The notes: generated from the sequence alone by a model not told the origin. Positions 23,234 to 31,779 are shown, counted from the first letter of the stretch. The stretch is 48,251 bases of DNA from Pseudomonadota bacterium (GCA_023445495.1 JAEXLC010000004.1:1-48251); one strand, 5' to 3'. Program-made: numbers and translations.

Positions 23234-25519
23234 TCAGCTCAGATGCGCTTGGCCCACCTGCTCGTTTACGGCGGCCGGAAGCCGCAAAGTCAAGCTTTCC
23301 CGGCCGATGACCAGCGCGCCGCCCAGCTCCCGCGAGAGATTGCGGGCGAGCCGCAGCGCGAAGCCGGTGCCGAGCAGCGTGATGTCCTCACGCTCGTCAT
23401 CGATATCGAGCACCGAATCGCCCGGATAATCGGCAAGCGCCTGCGGGCGATCGATCGTGATCGCCACCATGTCCTTGCCCTCGGGTGCCATATGCACGCC
23501 GATCCGCTCGCCCTGCCCGCTCGCCGACACGAGCGTGGCCAGCAGGCGCGCGAGCAGCCGCTCCACAGCACGGCGATCGCCCATGACGGAAAGGTCGGCA
23601 ATCGGCAGTGCAACCACCGAACCACGCAGTTCGGCCAATGGCGCGAGGTCATCGACGATCATCGCCAGCACCGGACGAAGTGCGATCTGGCCCGGCACCA
23701 GCGACAATGCGGCGCTGTCGATACGCGCGGCAAGATCGAGATCGTCGATCGCGCCGAGCAGTTCGCGGGCCTGCGAACGGATCACCTGGGCGCGATCGCG
23801 ATAGGCATCGCCGACCGGGCCGAGCATCTGGGCCTCGATCATCTCGGCGAAACCGGCGATCGCGTTGGTGGGCGTGCGCAGTTCATGGACCAGCTGGCGA
23901 AGTGAATCGGCTGGCATCGCGGGGCCGGCGAGCGGACGCAGCGGCTCCGCGCGCTCATCGACACGCGGACGGCGCGCGGTGCCGCGATAGCCGGTGAAAC
24001 GGCCATTGGCGGGATCGAAGACCGGGATCGCCGAGATCAGCCAGTCGCCCGCGGCATCCGACTCGCCCTCGACCGAAAGGCGGGCATTGGAGAAGCCTGC
24101 ACGGCGGCGGAAGGCACCGCCCGCAACGCCATCGACGCGCGAACTCTCCGGGCCACCGGGCACGGACTGGCTGTCGAGCGATACGCCGACCAGCGGGGCG
24201 CGGCTGACTCCATCGACCCAGCGGATCATGCCCTTGGCGTCGGTCTCGAAACGGAATTCGTCCGCCGGGCGTGGAGCCGGCAGTTCCTGCGGCCCGGTTT
24301 CCTCGCGATGGCGCCAGAACGCGTCGATCCTGGCGACGACATCGGCGATCTCGAAGGTGCCGTCATCCTCGCCTGCGGCTTCTGCCGCCATCTGCCGCAC
24401 TTCGGCGACCAGGACATCACTATGTTCCATGGCCGGACCCTGCGCCCCACCCTCCAGCGGTGCAATCGCTTCGGCGGGAAGCAGTGACTCGTCTGTCCCG
24501 GATTGGACCGCACGGACCGGAATCGGAGGCGCTTCTACCGCTTGCGCTGCCCCGGCGATCATCGACGGCGCGAGCCCGGCAAGCGCGATGAAGGAGAAGT
24601 CCTCGTCCTCTTCCGCGGAGACCAGCTCCGACTCCGCAAGAGGTTCCGGCGCAGGTTCAGCGACCGGCTCTGGTGCTTCGGCCAGCTCCGGCGCAATGGC
24701 CTCGGCAACAACCGGCAACGGCTCGACTGCGAGGGCCGACTCGGGAAGGCGCGCAAGCAGGGCGGCGAGGCTCGCCTCCGATGCCGGCACGCGCTGCGGA
24801 CTGGTCGCGCTCCAATAAACCAGGGGCGCATCTTCGGCTTCCGCCTCGGGCGCCGTCTCCGGCACGCGTGCGACCTCCGGCTCCGGCTCCGCCATCGCCT
24901 CGACGAGGTCGGCGGCCGGCTCCTCCTCGATTTCGGCCTCAACCTCGAGCGGCGCGGCCTCGACCAGAGGCGCATCGACGACTTCGGACCAGTCGATGGC
25001 AATCGCGCTGACCGATTCCTCGACGAGCACTTGCCCAGCTTCCGCTGCCGGTTCCGGTTCCGGCAGCTCGATCGGCACTTCCTTCACCGTCGCATCCGGC
25101 AGCACGAAATCGATCGGCCCGAAACTCTCGAGCGCGCGGCGCACCACCGGGCTCAGGTCCCGCCGGTTCCGCAGCACCGCGCGTGACGCCGGGGCAAGCT
25201 CGGGAAGCAACTGGATCCATTCGCTGGAATTCATCCGGGCGCTGCGCAGCACCGGAAGCGCGACCTGCAGCTCGTCGAGCGCGAACAAGCGGACGAGCGG
25301 CGGCGGCGGATCGGCGAATTCGAGCGCGCGCGCGCTTGCGGCACGTACCGGCAGAGGCACCGAATCACGGATCGAGCGCAGCACGCTCATCGCGCGATGC
25401 CCGGCCACGGCGCGGCGGCGACCGATCAGGTCGACGAGCTGCCGCCATGCGGACTGGACGCCGTAAGGCGTACTCAGATCCGAGGCGAGCACCGTCTCCA
25501 ATGTATCGTCGAAGCGCAA
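23234..25519 (-). CDS. Soluble PAS sensor histidine kinase with degenerate ATP-binding domain
   Basis: The product is about 761 residues with no membrane segment. An N-terminal helical repeat region (about 15-130, LVDLIGRRRAVAGHRAMSV, VRAASARALEFADPPPPLV) resembles DUF2336. A 280-residue Ala/Glu/Pro-rich linker follows, then a PAS-like module (about 415-530) and a HisKA domain with H545 in LVHELRTPTNAIAGFAEM. The HATPase part is short of key residues: the N-box asparagine is not visible in VERLLARLLATLVS, and the DxGxG loop appears only as TIDRPQAL. The G2-like GTGFALRLARNLSRELGG is kept. It may bind ATP poorly. The start is the TTG at 25519; an upstream TTG is possible. It is coupled to the deacetylase and has no adjacent response regulator. 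Confidence 0.75.
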   Translation of the reverse strand: MRFDDTLETVLASDLSTPYGVQSAWRQLVDLIGRRRAVAGHRAMSVLRSIRDSVPLPVRAASARALEFADPPPPLVRLFALDELQVALPVLRSARMNSSEWIQLLPELAPASRAVLRNRRDLSPVVRRALESFGPIDFVLPDATVKEVPIELPEPEPAAEAGQVLVEESVSAIAIDWSEVVDAPLVEAAPLEVEAEIEEEPAADLVEAMAEPEPEVARVPETAPEAEAEDAPLVYWSATSPQRVPASEASLAALLARLPESALAVEPLPVVAEAIAPELAEAPEPVAEPAPEPLAESELVSAEEDEDFSFIALAGLAPSMIAGAAQAVEAPPIPVRAVQSGTDESLLPAEAIAPLEGGAQGPAMEHSDVLVAEVRQMAAEAAGEDDGTFEIADVVARIDAFWRHREETGPQELPAPRPADEFRFETDAKGMIRWVDGVSRAPLVGVSLDSQSVPGGPESSRVDGVAGGAFRRRAGFSNARLSVEGESDAAGDWLISAIPVFDPANGRFTGYRGTARRPRVDERAEPLRPLAGPAMPADSLRQLVHELRTPTNAIAGFAEMIEAQMLGPVGDAYRDRAQVIRSQARELLGAIDDLDLAARIDSAALSLVPGQIALRPVLAMIVDDLAPLAELRGSVVALPIADLSVMGDRRAVERLLARLLATLVSASGQGERIGVHMAPEGKDMVAITIDRPQALADYPGDSVLDIDDEREDITLLGTGFALRLARNLSRELGGALVIGRESLTLRLPAAVNEQVGQAHLS

Positions 25520-25627
25520 CGCGTGCTTACCCTTTACCCGGCACCGCGACGCGGTCCGTAACGATTCCTTAATGCGCCGGCCGCCCGTTCGAAACCGTCC
25601 ATTTCGGCACGTCGCATTGTGGGACAA

Positions 25628-25664
25628 TTGCGTTGCGGCGTAATAATATTATGTCTAAACGCAA
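25628..25664. promoter_or_regulatory. Candidate Lrp/AsnC autoregulatory operator
   Basis: TTGCGTT (25628-25634) and AACGCAA (25658-25664) form an inverted repeat around the AT-rich palindrome ATAATATTAT (25643-25652). AT-centred dyads just ahead of the gene are typical Lrp-family sites. It ends 36 bp before the Lrp ATG. Confidence 0.45.
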
Positions 25665-25700
25665 CACACGGAAACGAATCAAAAGACAGAAGGAACATAA

Positions 25701-26162
25701 ATGCGATTCGACGATATCGACGTACGGATTCTAGGCCTGCTTCAGGATAATGGCCGGATGACCAATGTCGAGCTTGCCGAACGCGTTGGGCTGACGGCGC
25801 CGCCATGCCTGCGTCGCGTGCGCGCGCTTGAACAGCAGGGTGCGATTACCGGCTATCATGCTGCCCTGGATCCGGCCGCGCTCGGCTATAATCTCACCGT
25901 GTTCGCGATGGTCAGCCTGAAGAGCCAGGCGGAATCGGATCTGCGCGCCTTCGAGCAGATGGTGGCGGACATTCCCGAGGTTCGCGAATGCCATATGCTC
26001 AACGGCGAGATCGACTTCATCCTCAAGATCGTCGCGCCCGATCTGCAGAGCTTCCAGCACATCCTGACGACCCGTCTCACGCCGGCGCCGAACGTGGAAC
26101 ATGTGAAGACTTCGCTGACGATCCGCACCTCCAAGGCCTTGCCCGGCGTGCCGGTCGCCTGA
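25701..26162 (+). CDS. Lrp/AsnC family transcriptional regulator
   Basis: The product is 153 residues, full family length. The N-terminal winged helix is clear: DIDVRILGLLQDNGRMTNVE, then LAERVGLTAPPCLRRVRALE. The C-terminal RAM domain, which binds amino acids and builds octamers, spans about 68-145 (FAMVSLKSQAESDLRAFEQM, HMLNGEIDFILKIVAPDLQS). The sequence is close to global Lrp-like proteins of alphaproteobacteria. The effector cannot be read from sequence. An AT-centred dyad lies upstream and a bidirectional terminator downstream. GAAGGAAC precedes the ATG. Confidence 0.93.
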   Translation: MRFDDIDVRILGLLQDNGRMTNVELAERVGLTAPPCLRRVRALEQQGAITGYHAALDPAALGYNLTVFAMVSLKSQAESDLRAFEQMVADIPEVRECHMLNGEIDFILKIVAPDLQSFQHILTTRLTPAPNVEHVKTSLTIRTSKALPGVPVA

Positions 26163-26186
26163 CCCGCGCATCGAAGCAGAGAAACA

Positions 26187-26216
26187 AAAAGGGGCGGCCC
26201 GAAAGCCGCCCCTTTT
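26187..26216. terminator. Bidirectional terminator between lrp-like gene and TPR gene
   Basis: AAAAGGGGCGGC and GCCGCCCCTTTT form a 12-bp stem around a 6-base loop, with A-run and T-run on either side. It serves the convergent genes on both strands. Confidence 0.85.
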
Positions 26217-26240
26217 CCATTTCAGGCCCGAAGGCCGCGC

Positions 26241-27491
26241 TCAGCTGAGCGGCGGCGTATCGAGCGAGACCTGCCAGAGCAGCGCGACATTGACGAACGG
26301 GCCGGTCTTCACCGCCTGGAACGCTGCCTTCGCCTCTTCCTTGCGGCCGAGGCGCTGGAGCGCGATGCCACGGTGCAGGTTGATCTCATTGACGTCCGCA
26401 CCACCCTTGGCGAGCGCGGCGTCGTAGAGCTGGAGCGCACGGGCGTTGTCGCCGGCCGCCAGCAGCGCATCACCGTTGCCGGCACCGCCCTGCTTCGCGA
26501 GCGCGTCGAGCGCCGGGCTGCTCTTCACGCCAGCCTGGGCCGCAGTGAAGGTGCGGTTCGCATCCGCGTCGGCCGCCGGCAGCTTGCCGCTCTTGCGACC
26601 TTCCTCGATCACCGCGATCGCTTCCCACGGCAGGCCCGAGGACTGCGCGGCATAGGCATAATCGGCATAGTCACCGCGATCGGCGAGCGAATTGGTGATG
26701 CGGCGCAGGCGATAGAGATCGATACGCTCGGTCTTGGCAGCGCGGTCGGTGCCCTTGGCGCCCTGGCCGAGCACTTCGATCGCCCAGCGCCAGTTCTTCA
26801 CCGTCGGATAGTCCTTCAGGTAATAGGCGAGCCAGTCATAGGTCGCTTCGCGATTGCCGGTTGCGGTCACCTTCGGAATGGCGAACTGGTACCAGGCTTC
26901 CGGTGCCTTCTGACCGGTCGACTTGGCATATTCGATCGCGTTGCGGGCTTCGGCGGCCGCCTCGGCATTCTTGCCGGTGGCGGCATAGGCATTAGCCATC
27001 ATCAGCGGGATATCGACGTTCTTCTCGCCGCCCTCACGCGCCTTGGTCATGTAGGTGATGACGTCGGCGTGCTTCTTCTGCGACGCAGCAGCCTTGCCCA
27101 TCAGGAAGTTGAGGCGCGCGGCATAGGCGGCCTTGGCTTCCGGCGTGGTGCGCGGGCTGACGCTCAGCGTCTGCAGCGCCGGAATCTGCGCGGCTTCGTT
27201 GCCGCGGCTCAGCTCGAGCTGCAGGCGCAGCCAGGCCGAATAGTATTTCTCGTCGTCGTTCTTCGCCGCGGCTTCGGCGGCAGCGATCTGCGGCTCGGCG
27301 GTGGCCCAGTCCTTGGCCTTCACCGCTGCCTCGGCGAGGCCGGCCGGCTTGCGGAACTCGTCACTCACCTTGAGCGCGTTGGGATCGGCCTTTTTGTCGT
27401 CCTTCTTCTGCGCGGCAGCCGGGGCCACGGTAAGCGCAGTGGTGCCCAGCGACAGCACAGCGGCCAGCGCGAGCTTGGAAGCGAAGTTCAT
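26241..27491 (-). CDS. Exported tetratricopeptide-repeat protein
   Basis: The product is 416 residues. A signal peptide ends near APAAA (residue 27) and is followed by a lysine-rich stretch (KKDDKKADPNALK). The rest is helix pairs of TPR/SEL1 style: KAKDWATAEPQIAAAEAAAK, IPLMMANAYAATGKNAEAAA, LHRGIALQRLGRKEEAKAAF. Such proteins act as scaffolds in the periplasm; the partner is not shown by the neighbours. The ATG at 27491 gives a good signal peptide with AGGAGA upstream; the longer frame adds unlikely residues. It is convergent with the Lrp gene. Confidence 0.78.
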   Translation of the reverse strand: MNFASKLALAAVLSLGTTALTVAPAAAQKKDDKKADPNALKVSDEFRKPAGLAEAAVKAKDWATAEPQIAAAEAAAKNDDEKYYSAWLRLQLELSRGNEAAQIPALQTLSVSPRTTPEAKAAYAARLNFLMGKAAASQKKHADVITYMTKAREGGEKNVDIPLMMANAYAATGKNAEAAAEARNAIEYAKSTGQKAPEAWYQFAIPKVTATGNREATYDWLAYYLKDYPTVKNWRWAIEVLGQGAKGTDRAAKTERIDLYRLRRITNSLADRGDYADYAYAAQSSGLPWEAIAVIEEGRKSGKLPAADADANRTFTAAQAGVKSSPALDALAKQGGAGNGDALLAAGDNARALQLYDAALAKGGADVNEINLHRGIALQRLGRKEEAKAAFQAVKTGPFVNVALLWQVSLDTPPLS

Positions 27492-27763
27492 GCGAAACTC
27501 TCCTAAACGGGGAAAGAGCGGGGGCTTTCGGGGCACCTCTAGTTGCCCCTCTCGCGCCGTTCAAGCCGATCACCGCAGCCGATGCCGGGTTTGCGATGAA
27601 CGCGCGTTTAACAGGCGGGGTCCTTCCCGGCACGTAACGAAGTGTTTCGACAGGGAGTCGCGGGCGTTAACCACCTTGTCCGGATATTTTGGTTGATGTG
27701 AATTAACCCTGTGGATAAGTCTTCGCGCTGTTGGGGTAACCTGTTGCGTTAGAGGGGTAAAAC

Positions 27764-28243
27764 ATGGGGTCGATGTATCGCGGATGTGCGCTTTGCGAGG
27801 TCGATGCAGAGGGAAATCTGCTCCTGACAGAGACCACCGCCCAGGCGCTCGGCCTGCCCGCAACCGACGAACCCCTGGTCCTTTCCGCCCATGAGCGCGA
27901 TCAATGCCTCGTCGGCTATGCGCGCGCCGACTTGCACGAAATCCGCACCCGTTCGGGCCTGGATGCCCAGGTTGGCGACGCAAGCATGCGCCGCATTCTC
28001 GGCATCGTCGATGTGGAGCCACGCAGCGCGCAGGGTTTCACCCTTCCTGCAGCGATGCGCCACCATGGCCGAATCGAGAGCGTCGCCCTCGTCGTCGGTG
28101 CCGGCGATCGCTTCGAGATCTGGAATCCGCAACTCGCCGCCGTCCAGAACGGTGTCAGCGCCGGCGCATACGCGTTCCCGGCAGTCACCTGGCGCCACAC
28201 GCCCCGCGGTGGTTCGCGCCGGTCGCGACCGGCACGCTACTGA
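27764..28243 (+). CDS. Orphan MraZ-like AbrB-fold protein
   Basis: The product is 159 residues. Two similar halves are visible. The first is YRGCALCEVDAEGNLLLTET, and the second begins VEPRSAQGFTLPAAMRHHGR and runs on as VALVVGAGDRFEIWNPQ. The second half closely follows the MraZ repeat (GR..LP..LR, then VGVGDRFEIW). MraZ is a SpoVT/AbrB-fold DNA-binding repressor of the division and cell wall cluster. Here no mraW/ftsL gene is near, and the first repeat has lost the usual LPA.FR pattern, so this is a paralogue or a protein that reused the fold. The Arg-rich tail (RGGSRRSRPARY) could touch nucleic acid. AGAGGGG precedes the ATG. Its stop shares a base with the next start (TGATG). Confidence 0.65.
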   Translation: MGSMYRGCALCEVDAEGNLLLTETTAQALGLPATDEPLVLSAHERDQCLVGYARADLHEIRTRSGLDAQVGDASMRRILGIVDVEPRSAQGFTLPAAMRHHGRIESVALVVGAGDRFEIWNPQLAAVQNGVSAGAYAFPAVTWRHTPRGGSRRSRPARY

Positions 28244-28695
28244 TGCGTTCGCTGCGCTGCCGTTTGCTCGAGCACGCCGCGATGCCCGCCCGGCTTCGGG
28301 ACGGTGACCATGAGTTCGCAATGTGCGTCCGCTGCGGGACCGATCTGCAACGCCCACTCGGCAGCGAGAACTGGGCGGAGGTGCCGGCGGGCGAGGTGAT
28401 CGATTGGCGGCGTGATGTCGGCTCCAGCGCCTCGGCAGTGGCGGCCCGCATGCATTTGCCCCCTGCCCCGCGCCGGCGGGCTCCCCGCAACGCCGCCCCT
28501 GCCGAAGTGCGCGGCCAGCGCCGTGCCCGCCCGCGGCGCAGCGCGCTGCTGGAGCTGACCGGACAGTTCTTGCTCGATACCGTCTTCGAACGGCTCCGCC
28601 GCCCTTCCCAGCCAGCCGCGCCGGCTAGCCAGGTACCGGCGCCACAGGGTGTTAGAGCAGTTTCTCGATCTCGGGGCCAATCGCGTCGGGGCTAG
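28243..28695 (+). CDS. Basic protein with zinc-ribbon-like N-terminus
   Basis: The product is 150 residues and I do not recognise its family. The N-terminus has C6, H11, C28 and C31 (LRCRLLEH, then MCVRCGTDLQRP), the spacing of small zinc ribbons of the CxLxxH...CxxCG kind. The remainder is rich in Arg, Ala and Pro (APRRRAPRNAAPAEVRGQRR), probably disordered, with one helical segment (ALLELTGQFLLDTVFERLRR). Translation is coupled to the MraZ-like gene through TGATG. The last 44 bases overlap the convergent glutathione peroxidase gene, so the C-terminal 15 residues are constrained by both. Overall it looks like a nucleic-acid-binding or adaptor protein. Confidence 0.55.
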   Translation: MRSLRCRLLEHAAMPARLRDGDHEFAMCVRCGTDLQRPLGSENWAEVPAGEVIDWRRDVGSSASAVAARMHLPPAPRRRAPRNAAPAEVRGQRRARPRRSALLELTGQFLLDTVFERLRRPSQPAAPASQVPAPQGVRAVSRSRGQSRRG

Positions 28696-29131
28696 TCGTC
28701 GGCGCGAACCGCTCGACCTTGCGGCCCGAGCGATCGACCAGGAACTTGGTGAAGTTCCATTTGATCCCTTTGGACCCGAGTACCCCTGGAGCCGCCTTTT
28801 TCAGGGCCTCGAATAGCGGTGCCGCGTTTTCGCCATTCACGTCTATCTTGGCGTAGACCGGGAAGGTCACGTCATAGGTGAGCGAGCAGAAATTCGCGAT
28901 CTCCGCCGCGTCGCCCGGTTCCTGCGCGCCGAACTGGTTGCACGGGAAGGCGAGCACCGCGAAGCCGCGATCCTTGTACTTGCGGTACAACGCCTCCAGC
29001 CCCTCATATTGCGGGGTGAAACCGCATTTTGAGGCCGTGTTGACGATCAGCAATACCTCGCTGGCATGATCGGCGAGCGTGACCTGCTCCCCATCCGCCC
29101 TGGTCACGGAAATGTCGGTGATCGCGGTCAT
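28652..29131 (-). CDS. gpx: Glutathione peroxidase family protein
   Basis: The product is 159 residues, the bacterial cysteine-type size. It reduces hydroperoxides using glutathione or thioredoxin. The peroxidatic cysteine is C36 (NTASKCGFTPQ). The remaining catalytic tetrad members are Q70 (FPCNQFGAQEP), W125 and N126 (KWNFTKFLVD). A second cysteine C64 lies in FPCNQFG, and C82 in ANFCSL sits near the place of the resolving cysteine. There is no signal peptide, so it is cytoplasmic. The ATG at 29131 overlaps the stop of the acetyltransferase gene, the last gene coupling in the Lol operon. Confidence 0.92.
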   Translation of the reverse strand: MTAITDISVTRADGEQVTLADHASEVLLIVNTASKCGFTPQYEGLEALYRKYKDRGFAVLAFPCNQFGAQEPGDAAEIANFCSLTYDVTFPVYAKIDVNGENAAPLFEALKKAAPGVLGSKGIKWNFTKFLVDRSGRKVERFAPTTSPDAIGPEIEKLL

Positions 29132-29724
29132 GCAGGCGCTCCCTCGTAGCGGGCCATCAGCAGCTCGATATGGCGGCGTACCCCGGGCCATTCATGCGCG
29201 AGGATCGAATAGACCACGCTGTCGCGGTGATGCCCGTTCAGGATCATATGGCCGCGCAGCACCCCGTCGAGCCGCGCGCCCAGCCGCTCGATCGCCCGGC
29301 GCGAGGCCTGGTTAAGGAAATCGGTGCGGATCTGCACGCAATTGACCTCCAGCACCTCGAAGGCGTGGCGAAGCAGCAGGAACTTGGCTTCGGTGTTGAG
29401 CCCGGTGCGCTGCACCCGCGGCGCATAAAGCGTCCCGCCGATCTCGACGCGGCGATGCCCCTTGCTCATCCGCAGGAAACGGGTGGCGCCCGAAACCCGC
29501 CCCTCGGCATCGAGCACCGTGAACGGCAGGCCGCGCCTGGCGGCGACGTCATTGTCGATCCGGTCCATCCACGCATCGATGCTCGAATCGTCCGGCACGG
29601 TCGTGCGGGCCAGGCCCCAGAGGCCGGAAAAGGCATCGAGCAGCGCCGCGCGATCCTCCCGCAGCATCGGCCGCAGCGTGACGTGACGCCCCGCCAGGAT
29701 GGGCACCTCCCGCCACGGATTCAC
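29128..29724 (-). CDS. GNAT family N-acetyltransferase (RimJ/RimL-like)
   Basis: The product is 198 residues. It should transfer acetyl from acetyl-CoA to a protein N-terminus or small amine. The start of the fold is VTLRPMLREDRAALLDAFSG, and the central strand-helix that binds CoA is RRVEIGGTLYAPRVQRTGLN then TEAKFLLLRHAFEVL. The late motif NQASRRAIERLGARLDGVLR is typical of RimJ/RimL. The start is a GTG that overlaps the lolD stop as GTGA, and its own stop overlaps the peroxidase ATG. It is therefore embedded in the lolC-lolD transcript. The substrate is unknown. Confidence 0.85.
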   Translation of the reverse strand: MNPWREVPILAGRHVTLRPMLREDRAALLDAFSGLWGLARTTVPDDSSIDAWMDRIDNDVAARRGLPFTVLDAEGRVSGATRFLRMSKGHRRVEIGGTLYAPRVQRTGLNTEAKFLLLRHAFEVLEVNCVQIRTDFLNQASRRAIERLGARLDGVLRGHMILNGHHRDSVVYSILAHEWPGVRRHIELLMARYEGAPA

Positions 29725-30425
29725 TCGAGATGCCCCTCATGCAGCCGCACCACCCGGTCCATCCGCGCGGCGAGCCGTTCGTTATGGGTAGCGATCAGCG
29801 CGGCCGATCCCTGGGTGCGGACCAGCCCCAGGAACTCGGCGAGCACCTTGTCCGAGGTCGCCTCGTCCAGATTGCCCGTCGGTTCGTCCGCCAGCACCAG
29901 CGCCGGCTTGTTGGCGAGCGCGCGGGCAACCGCGACACGCTGCTGCTCGCCACCGGAAAGCTGGCTCGGCCGATGCGTCAGGCGGTGCCCCAGGCCGAGC
30001 GCGGTCAGCAGCTCCTCAGCGCGCTTGTCCGCATCGGAACGCACGGCACCGTGGATCATCTGCGGCAGCACGACATTCTCGAGCGCGTTGAAGTCGGGCA
30101 GCAAATGGTGGAACTGGTAGACGAAACCCAGATTATCGCGGCGGACCGCCGTTCGCCCCGGACTGTCGAGCTGCGCGGCTTCCTTGCCGGCGATCCGGAT
30201 CGATCCCTCGAATCCGCCTTCGAGCAGGCCCACCGCCTGGAGCAGCGTCGACTTGCCCGAGCCCGAGGGGCCGAGCAGCGCGACGATCTCACCCGGCTGC
30301 ACGGCGAGATCGACGCCGCGCAACACGTGGATCGTCTCGCCACCCTGGCTGAAGCTGCGCTTGAGACCGAGCGTCTGGAGAACTGGCCCTGCGCCGTTCT
30401 CGGCGCGTCCTTCAAAGCTACTCAT
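29721..30425 (-). CDS. lolD: Lipoprotein-releasing ABC transporter ATPase LolD
   Basis: The product is 234 residues, the ATPase that powers extraction of outer-membrane lipoproteins from the inner membrane. Walker A is GPSGSGKST, the Q-loop lies around LGFVYQFHHLLPDFNALENV, the signature is LSGGEQQR, Walker B is ALVLADEPTGNLD and the H-loop is IATHNERLA. The FYQFHHLLPDF-type Q-loop and the length are those of LolD. It overlaps the permease gene by 8 bp and the acetyltransferase gene by 4 bp. Confidence 0.95.
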   Translation of the reverse strand: MSSFEGRAENGAGPVLQTLGLKRSFSQGGETIHVLRGVDLAVQPGEIVALLGPSGSGKSTLLQAVGLLEGGFEGSIRIAGKEAAQLDSPGRTAVRRDNLGFVYQFHHLLPDFNALENVVLPQMIHGAVRSDADKRAEELLTALGLGHRLTHRPSQLSGGEQQRVAVARALANKPALVLADEPTGNLDEATSDKVLAEFLGLVRTQGSAALIATHNERLAARMDRVVRLHEGHLE

Positions 30426-31671
30426 AGCGAAGCACCTGGACAGGATCGGTATTGGCGGCCTTCCAGGCCGGATACAGCGTGGCGAGGAAGCAGAAGACCA
30501 GCGCCATCACGCAGATGCCGGTCGTCTGGAACGGATCGGTCTGGGCCGGCAGCTCGGTGAGGAAGCGCATCTGCGGATCCCAGATGTTCTGGCCGCTCAC
30601 CAGCCCGATGAACTTCACCACATTCTCGCGGAAGGTGATGAAGAGGAAGCCGAGCACGCCGCCGGCCGCGACGCCGAGCGCGCCGATCGTGGTGCCGACG
30701 GTGACGAAGATGCGCATCAGCCCGCCGCGCGTCGCGCCCATCGTCCGCAGCACCGCGATGTCGCGCGTCTTGGCACGTACCAGCATGATGAGCGAGGATA
30801 CGATGTTGAACGCGGCCACCACCAGGATGATCGACAAGATCGTGAAGGAGACGGTGCGGTCCACCGCCAGCGCCTCGAACAGCTCGGCGTTCATCGTCCG
30901 CCAATCGGTGATCTGGCCATAGGGGCTGACCTTGTCGACGAGCGGCTGGAGGATCTCGCCGACATTGTCCGGCTTGTTCGTCTCCAGCTCGATCATCGAG
31001 ACGCCGTCGCCGAGCAGAAGCAGCGTCTGCGCATCCTCGATCGGCATGATCGCGAAGGCCTTGTCGTAATCATAGACGCCGACCTCGAAGATCACCGCGA
31101 CCTTGTACTTCACGATGCGCGGTATCGTGCCGAAGGGCGTCGCCGCGCCGGCGGGATTGAGGATCGAAACCTCGCTCCCGACCGTGGCACCCAGCGATTC
31201 CGCCAGGCGCGAGCCGATCGCGACCTGCTGGCCGCCCGGCTTCAGGCTCTTGAACGAGCCGATCACTTCCTTGCCCTTGAGCGTCGGGTTGCTGAGGATC
31301 TCCTCCATGCGCATGCCGCGCAGCTGGAGGGCCTCGGCCCGGCCATTATAGGTGGCGAAAAGCGGCTGCTCGATCAACGGGGTGGCGCTGATGATGCCCG
31401 GCGTCTTGCGCGCCTCCTCCAGCACCTCGCGCCAGTTGCGCAGCTGCCCGCCATAGCCCTGGATCACGGCATGGCCGTTAAGCCCGGTAATCTTGTTGAA
31501 AAGCTCGGCACGGAAGCCGTTCATGACGCTCATCACCACGATCAGCGCGGCAACGCCGAGCATGACGGCGACAAGGCTGAACCCGGCGACGACGGCGATG
31601 AACGCCTCGCTCCGTCCCGGCAGCAGGTAACGGCGGGCAATCATCCGCTCGTAGCGTGAAATCAATAGCAT
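30418..31671 (-). CDS. lolC: Lipoprotein-releasing ABC transporter permease (LolC/LolE family)
   Basis: The product is 417 residues. It has one N-terminal membrane helix (about 25-48, FIAVVAGFSLVAVMLGVAAL), a large periplasmic domain (50-265) and three C-terminal helices (about 270-300, 320-345, 375-400), the LolC/E layout. The conserved start RYLLPGRSEAFIAVVAGFS and SGQNIWDPQMRFLTELP support this. Only one permease gene accompanies lolD, so the transporter is probably a homodimer of the LolF kind. It forms the first gene of the operon; a 348-bp region with RNA-like structure separates it from the pilZ gene. Confidence 0.92.
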   Translation of the reverse strand: MLLISRYERMIARRYLLPGRSEAFIAVVAGFSLVAVMLGVAALIVVMSVMNGFRAELFNKITGLNGHAVIQGYGGQLRNWREVLEEARKTPGIISATPLIEQPLFATYNGRAEALQLRGMRMEEILSNPTLKGKEVIGSFKSLKPGGQQVAIGSRLAESLGATVGSEVSILNPAGAATPFGTIPRIVKYKVAVIFEVGVYDYDKAFAIMPIEDAQTLLLLGDGVSMIELETNKPDNVGEILQPLVDKVSPYGQITDWRTMNAELFEALAVDRTVSFTILSIILVVAAFNIVSSLIMLVRAKTRDIAVLRTMGATRGGLMRIFVTVGTTIGALGVAAGGVLGFLFITFRENVVKFIGLVSGQNIWDPQMRFLTELPAQTDPFQTTGICVMALVFCFLATLYPAWKAANTDPVQVLRYE

Positions 31672-31779
31672 GGGGGTCTGGTAACTCGCCCGTAAGACAG
31701 CTCTGACGCCGATCTAGGGTAGATGGGGGCGAATTCCTACTGCCAACCGACATGTTGCCGATTCAACACAGGGTGACAC

